Positions 60,144 through 64,000 of a stretch of 64,000 nucleotides of DNA are shown piece by piece. The translations under genes and the position numbers were made by a program. The notes beneath the pieces are model-generated. The model was not told the DNA's origin, did no database searches, and saw only the letters and a list, made by a program, of their open reading frames with translations. Source of the DNA: Actinosynnema sp040640215 (GTDB lineage: Bacteria; Actinomycetota; Actinomycetes; Mycobacteriales; Pseudonocardiaceae). Every line of letters begins with the position of its first letter. Position 1 is the stretch's first letter. The stretch lies in the NCBI RefSeq assembly GCF_040640215.1, contig NZ_JBFABG010000013.1, positions 150,018 through 214,017 of the forward strand, given 5' to 3'.

Positions 60144-60596
60144 ATGCGCGCGAAACGAGTACTGATCGGACTCACGGCGACCCTCATCACGATCACGGGA
60201 AGCGTCCTCGCCGCGCCGGCGGCATCGGCGGCAGTGATCGAAGGCTGTCCGGAACTCTACCTGTGCTTCTACTTCAACAGCAATTTCCAGGGTGCCCGTG
60301 CGGACTACCTGGAGTCGGACGGCAACCTCGACAACGAGAAGTTCAACAAACGAGGCACCAACGGCAACGGCCTCGGCGTCCCGGTCAAGAACAACGCCGC
60401 CTCGGTCGTCAACAACTGGAATGAACTGGCGACGGTGTATTACAACAGCGGTTGCAACGGCAGTGTCGCCAAGCAATCGTTCGGCGCATACGGCAAGGCC
60501 AACTTGAACGCGACCATGAAGAACGAGAACGCGAGTTTCAACTGGCCGAACAGCAGCGGCGTCTACAAGGACTGCGCCAACCGCGACCAGTTCTAG
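60144..60596 (+). CDS. Secreted peptidase inhibitor family I36 protein
   Basis: The 150-residue protein starts at the ATG at 60144 behind GAGGAG. Signal peptide: VLIGLTATLITITGSVLAAPAASA, given in part as LIGLTATLITITGSV. The mature domain (CPELYLCFYFNSNFQGARAD, then NNAASVVNNWNELATVYYN, and CNGS) is the crystallin-like I36 fold of Streptomyces metalloproteinase inhibitors. Four cysteines allow two disulphides. It may guard against external metalloproteases. Asn-rich composition differs from neighbours. Confidence 0.9.
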   Translation: MRAKRVLIGLTATLITITGSVLAAPAASAAVIEGCPELYLCFYFNSNFQGARADYLESDGNLDNEKFNKRGTNGNGLGVPVKNNAASVVNNWNELATVYYNSGCNGSVAKQSFGAYGKANLNATMKNENASFNWPNSSGVYKDCANRDQF

Positions 60597-60605
60597 TCGG
60601 AATGA

Positions 60606-60637
60606 TCGGGGTCACGCCCGGCCCGGCGTGGCCCCGA
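60606..60637 (+). terminator. Terminator hairpin after the I36 gene
   Basis: TCGGGGTCACGCC (60606-60618) pairs with GGCGTGGCCCCGA (60625-60637) with one G-U pair and a 6-base loop, 9 bases past the stop. Confidence 0.78.
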
Positions 60638-60658
60638 CGGTGAATCGGAGGTTTGGCC

Positions 60659-61633
60659 GTGGTCACATCCGACCGCCTACCGCGCCGCGTGGTCGACTTC
60701 GCCACGGGTGCCCTCGCCGCAGCCGTGGCGGTGATCGCGCTGGTCGGCTGCTCGACCGCACCCGTCCCCACGTCCGACCAGGGCACCTCCGACCGCACCA
60801 CGTCCGGCCTCGACGCGGGCGGCTTGGACGCGGCCGACCTCGGAGCGGCGCTCGCGAGGGTGCCCGCCGACCTGTCGACGGTGCACGGCCTCGACCTGCC
60901 GCTCAACCGGACGCTGCTGACACCGGTCGAGGAGTTGGAGGTCATCGCGGCGCGCAACAGGCTGATCGAGCGGTGCCTCGCCGATCACGGGATCACCTTC
61001 GCCTTCCCCGTGGTCGACCCCGTGCGGGACGCCTCCCGATCGAGGCGGCACGGTCTGGTCGACGCGGCCGAAGCCGCCGCGTACGGCTACCGCGACCCGG
61101 CGGTGTTCGCCCCGCGCGCCACCGGCGCGGAGGCGACCGCGCACCAGCCGTCGCCGGACGTCGTCTCCGTGATCACCGGTACCCGCAAGGGCGATGTCGG
61201 CGGACGCGCCGTGCCGGCCGGCGGGTGCGCGGGCGAAGCGGACCGGGCACTCGCGGCCGACGGGCAACCCGGCCAGGAGCAGACCAGCTTCGCGCTGAGC
61301 CGTCGCAGCCACCAGGTCACCCGCGCCACCCCGCCGGTGACCGAGGCCGCCGGGGTGTGGTCGCGCTGCATGGCGCGGGCGGGTTTCGACTACGACAACC
61401 CGGACGTCCCCATCGCCGACCCCGCGTTCAGCGCGGGCCGGCCGTCCGCGCACGAGATCGCCGTCGCCACCCAGGACGTGCGGTGCAAGGAACAGGCCCA
61501 GTGGGTCAGGACGTGGGTCGGGGTCGAGCGCGCCGTGCAAGACGTCCTCATCTCGCGGCACGGCGCGGAGCTGGACCGCGAGCAGCGGCACAAGGTTCAG
61601 CAGCTCGCGGTGGCACGTGAGGTCAACGGCTGA
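60659..61633 (+). CDS. Lipoprotein of unknown function
   Basis: The 324-residue protein starts at the GTG at 60659, where GGAGG lies 7 bases upstream; the TTG at 60653 is too close. The lipobox is AVIALVGC followed by STAP. The mature part is helical with cysteines spaced along it (IERCLADHG, GGCAG, SRCMARAG, VRCKEQ), as in many actinomycete surface lipoproteins of unknown role. No catalytic motif seen. Not obviously linked to the van genes. Confidence 0.78.
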   Translation: MVTSDRLPRRVVDFATGALAAAVAVIALVGCSTAPVPTSDQGTSDRTTSGLDAGGLDAADLGAALARVPADLSTVHGLDLPLNRTLLTPVEELEVIAARNRLIERCLADHGITFAFPVVDPVRDASRSRRHGLVDAAEAAAYGYRDPAVFAPRATGAEATAHQPSPDVVSVITGTRKGDVGGRAVPAGGCAGEADRALAADGQPGQEQTSFALSRRSHQVTRATPPVTEAAGVWSRCMARAGFDYDNPDVPIADPAFSAGRPSAHEIAVATQDVRCKEQAQWVRTWVGVERAVQDVLISRHGAELDREQRHKVQQLAVAREVNG

Positions 61634-61770
61634 TGGACGCATCCGCGACGCTCCTGGCCCCCTCGACGTTTTCCTTGACCGCCGAAGTTTTCCGGTACGC
61701 GGTCCTGTGGACCCCCGTGAGGTCCGGACGGCACGTCTTCCCGGGCGTTCGCCGGGGCGTGGTGTCGCGG

Positions 61771-62541
61771 TCAGGGCAGGTAGTACATCGGGTTGGGCAA
61801 CTTCACGTTGCGCGGCGAGTGCTCGCCCGCGAAATCGCTGTCCTGGTCGCCGATGTTGACGACGATGGTGTCGCCGATGTCCTCGACGATGTGCTTGCGG
61901 GTGAGGCTCTTGAAGACCGCCGTCGGGCACCGGTCCTTGCAGTGCAGGTAAGGCGGTGCCGTCTCGGGCCGTGCGGGCTTGAGGAACACCCCGGCGGGTT
62001 CCGGGTAGCCCTCCTCGGCCAGGTGGTCCACGGTCGCCTGGCGCACGTCCTCGCGCCGCCCGGTGACGAAGTAGACCTTGATGCCCTTGCTCCGGGCCTG
62101 CCACGCGAGTTCGCGGACGGGCAGGACCGGCTTGAAGACCTTGGCCTTGATCGCCTCGTGGTGCTCGCGGTGGTCGAATGCGAAGTCGCTGTCGGCCTGC
62201 CACCCGTAGGTGACCTCGGCGGTGTCGTCGATGTCCAGCACGATCGCCGGTTTGGCCGCCGGTCCCACCTCGTCGAGCGCCTGCCGCGCCTCGTGCGCCT
62301 TCTCCTGGACGTCACGGGCCCACTGGCTGTCGTCCGAGTGCTGGTTCTTCCCCTCGACCAGGTGCCCGCCGTAGTACTCCTTCACCGCGATCTTCGCCCT
62401 GCCGAGGTTGGGCGGCTCCGCCGTCCTGGTGACCGTGACGCCGGGCTCGGCCAGGCCCGCGACCCCACCGGCCACCGTCATGCCCACCGCCAGGGCGAGC
62501 GCGAGCCTGATCACCTCCGACAGGTGCTTGCTCCGGATCAT
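61771..62541 (-). CDS. HAD superfamily (class B type) secreted acid phosphatase
   Basis: The 256-residue protein starts at the ATG at 62541, with AAAGGA 8 bases before it. A signal-like segment (IRLALALAVGMTVAGGVAGLA) precedes the HAD domain. The nucleophile motif is VLDIDDTAEVT, and further motifs are VYFVTGRRE and NIGDQDSDF. The layout fits the acid phosphatase class B/HAD IIIB group, which removes phosphate from organic esters outside the cell. Confidence 0.88.
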   Translation of the reverse strand: MIRSKHLSEVIRLALALAVGMTVAGGVAGLAEPGVTVTRTAEPPNLGRAKIAVKEYYGGHLVEGKNQHSDDSQWARDVQEKAHEARQALDEVGPAAKPAIVLDIDDTAEVTYGWQADSDFAFDHREHHEAIKAKVFKPVLPVRELAWQARSKGIKVYFVTGRREDVRQATVDHLAEEGYPEPAGVFLKPARPETAPPYLHCKDRCPTAVFKSLTRKHIVEDIGDTIVVNIGDQDSDFAGEHSPRNVKLPNPMYYLP

Positions 62542-62703
62542 CGGGCAGTCCTTTCCCGACCGGTCATCGGATGACCGGCGCGGCTGGTGCCGGCCCGGTG
62601 GGCGGTGACGCACCCGGTCCGACGCGATGTGGTTTTCGGCGCGGCCGGTGTCCGACGCGGCCGACTGGTCCGTCCGCAGTGGAGTTGCTACAGAGTGGAG
62701 TTG

Positions 62704-63750
62704 CTACAGCTCGCCCAGGGTGACGTCGACCTTGGTGGTGTCGTTGCCGCGCAACACCGTCACGGACGCCCGGTCGCCCGGCTTGCGGTCCGCCAGTGCC
62801 CGGTTGAGGTCGGCCATGGTCGGGGTGTCGGCGCTGCCCAGCTTCGTGATCACGTCACCGGCGCGCAGACCCGCCTGTTGCGCGGCCCCGCCCGCGATCA
62901 CCGTGACCACGCCGACGCCGACGTTCTCGCGGTCGCGGTCAATGACGGTGCGGCCGGTGATGCCCAGCGCGGCGCGGCCGGACTCGGTGACCTTGCCGTC
63001 GCGGACGATCTGGTCGGCGATGCGCTTGACGGTGTTGACCGAGATCGCGAACCCGATGCCGGGTGCCGCGCCGCCCAGTCGCTGGTCGGTGGCGGCGAGG
63101 GTCGGGATGCCGATGATGGAGCCGGACATGTCCACCAGCGCGCCGCCGCTGTTGCCCGGGTTGATGGCGGCCGAGGTCTGGATCATGTCCGCGATGGTCG
63201 TGCCGGGCGAGGCGGTGCCGGCGGGCTCGGCGACGGTGCGGCCCAGGGCCGAGACGATGCCGTTGGACACGCTGCTGGACAGGCCGAGCGGGCTGCCCAT
63301 CGCGAGCACCAGTTGCCCGACCCGCAGTTCCCCGGAATCGCCGAACTTCGCCGGCGAGGACGGCAGCGACCCGTCGACCTTGATCACCGCCAGGTCCTCC
63401 GGCGGGTGGGTGGCGACCAGGGTCGCCGCGCGCGGCGTGCTGTCGTGGGCGAAGGACACCTGGAACCGGGTCTCGGTGCCGACGACGTGCGCGTTGGTGA
63501 CGATGTGGCCCTTGTCGTCGTAGAGCACGCCCGAGCCCAGGCCGCTCTCGGTGTTGATCTGCACGACGGAGGGCAGGGTGTCCCGCACGACCCGCTCGTA
63601 GCCCTGTTCCAGCGAGCTCGCCGCCGTGGACGCCTCGACGCCGGTCGTCCGCGCGGTGCCGCTGCTCGCGGTGTCGACGGGCGTGCAGCCCGCGATCAGG
63701 GCCGCGCACACGACGCCCGCGCCGATCCGCGTCACCAGGTGTCGGTCCAC
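62704..63750 (-). CDS. HtrA/DegP-like trypsin-type serine protease with PDZ domain
   Basis: The 348-residue protein starts at the GTG at 63750 behind GGAGG. A lipobox (CAALIAGC) makes it a lipid-anchored surface protease. The triad is His in IVTNAHVVG, Asp in PPEDLAVIKV and Ser in NPGNSGGALV. The PDZ domain carries GLRAGDVITKLGSADTPT. It degrades or refolds damaged envelope proteins. It lies last in the window, on the minus strand; the remaining 250 bp up to 64000 hold no gene that I can support. Confidence 0.94.
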   Translation of the reverse strand: MDRHLVTRIGAGVVCAALIAGCTPVDTASSGTARTTGVEASTAASSLEQGYERVVRDTLPSVVQINTESGLGSGVLYDDKGHIVTNAHVVGTETRFQVSFAHDSTPRAATLVATHPPEDLAVIKVDGSLPSSPAKFGDSGELRVGQLVLAMGSPLGLSSSVSNGIVSALGRTVAEPAGTASPGTTIADMIQTSAAINPGNSGGALVDMSGSIIGIPTLAATDQRLGGAAPGIGFAISVNTVKRIADQIVRDGKVTESGRAALGITGRTVIDRDRENVGVGVVTVIAGGAAQQAGLRAGDVITKLGSADTPTMADLNRALADRKPGDRASVTVLRGNDTTKVDVTLGEL

Positions 63751-64000
63751 AACGGCCTCCAGCGTGCGCCAGGGTTCTCTGGTGGACGCTAGGTGACGGC
63801 CGTGGGGCCGGCCACCCGGAGCGGCGCATTCACCCGTCCGGAAGTGACCGGGCGACGGTGCCACCGGGCAGGGTCCGGCCGCGAGGAGTCGGCCGCGCGC
63901 CGCTGGTGGAGGAGTACCGCCGCCGATCGACCCGACCACCGCGGTGGTCGGGTCTCCGCGAAGGCGTTGGCGACCAGCCGCCGCTGGGTGGCGACGGCCT

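Overview
The window is very G+C-rich DNA with strong third-position G/C bias, many GTG and TTG starts and four-base ATGA/GTGA stop-start overlaps. Together with the gene families present (GAF-ANTAR and PP2C phosphatase regulators, a SARP activator, DasR-type sites before a GH18 chitinase, a multi-ClpP system and an actinomycete-type vanHAX cassette), this points to a filamentous actinomycete. Pseudonocardiales (Saccharothrix, Lentzea or Actinosynnema relatives) is my best guess. This is inference; no composition or database search was run. I see no rRNA, tRNA, CRISPR array or intact prophage.

Region by region. 1-2.4 kb: a partial kinase-like gene, then a tandem clpP pair whose second member lacks the catalytic serine, facing a PopR/ClgR-like regulator that ends in Ala-Ala. 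2.6-12.2 kb: large-subunit catalase, SDR, zinc alcohol dehydrogenase, secreted YVTN propeller, SRPBCC protein, GAF-ANTAR regulator and GAF-PP2C phosphatase. 12.8-14.8 kb: a TasA-like exported protein beside a SipW-type signal peptidase that is fused to its own probable cargo, a LamG domain. 14.8-21 kb: LLM flavin oxidoreductase, DUF3592 protein, a two-gene cassette (Fe/2-oxoglutarate hydroxylase plus PrnB-like protein), and a wall-anchored ice-binding-like DUF3494 protein.

21-41 kb: a large, apparently metabolic locus in three operons. On the minus strand are an AstE-like deacylase, two SDRs and a RidA protein, next to a LysR regulator. On the plus strand are a complete peptide-type ABC importer, an aminotransferase and a D-2-hydroxyacid dehydrogenase. 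On the minus strand again are a Gfo/Idh/MocA dehydrogenase, TldD, TldE, twin DUF4438 proteins and a GntR/FCD regulator, with a palindromic operator candidate in front of the operon. The pattern suggests uptake and breakdown of a modified peptide or N-acylated amino acid; the substrate is unknown. An IS481 remnant and a lower-G+C secreted gene sit between the last two operons.

41-53 kb: small secreted proteins, a two-component system with a trailing lipoprotein, an envelope module (DUF3618, holin-X type and helical membrane proteins), DUF1360, DUF5709 and DUF2243 proteins, a glycosyltransferase, and a chitinase behind two DasR-like sites. 53-53.5 kb holds an internally deleted IS5-type element with both terminal repeats.

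53.6-58.7 kb: a complete glycopeptide-resistance cassette, vanH-vanA-vanX, vanS, vanR and vanY. Near-identical repeats before vanH and vanY look like VanR sites. The vanHAX enzymes would replace D-Ala-D-Ala by D-Ala-D-Lac and VanS/VanR would control them. No glycopeptide biosynthesis genes lie in the window. 58.8-64 kb: a truncated SARP activator, an I36 protease inhibitor, a lipoprotein, a HAD acid phosphatase and an HtrA-type protease.
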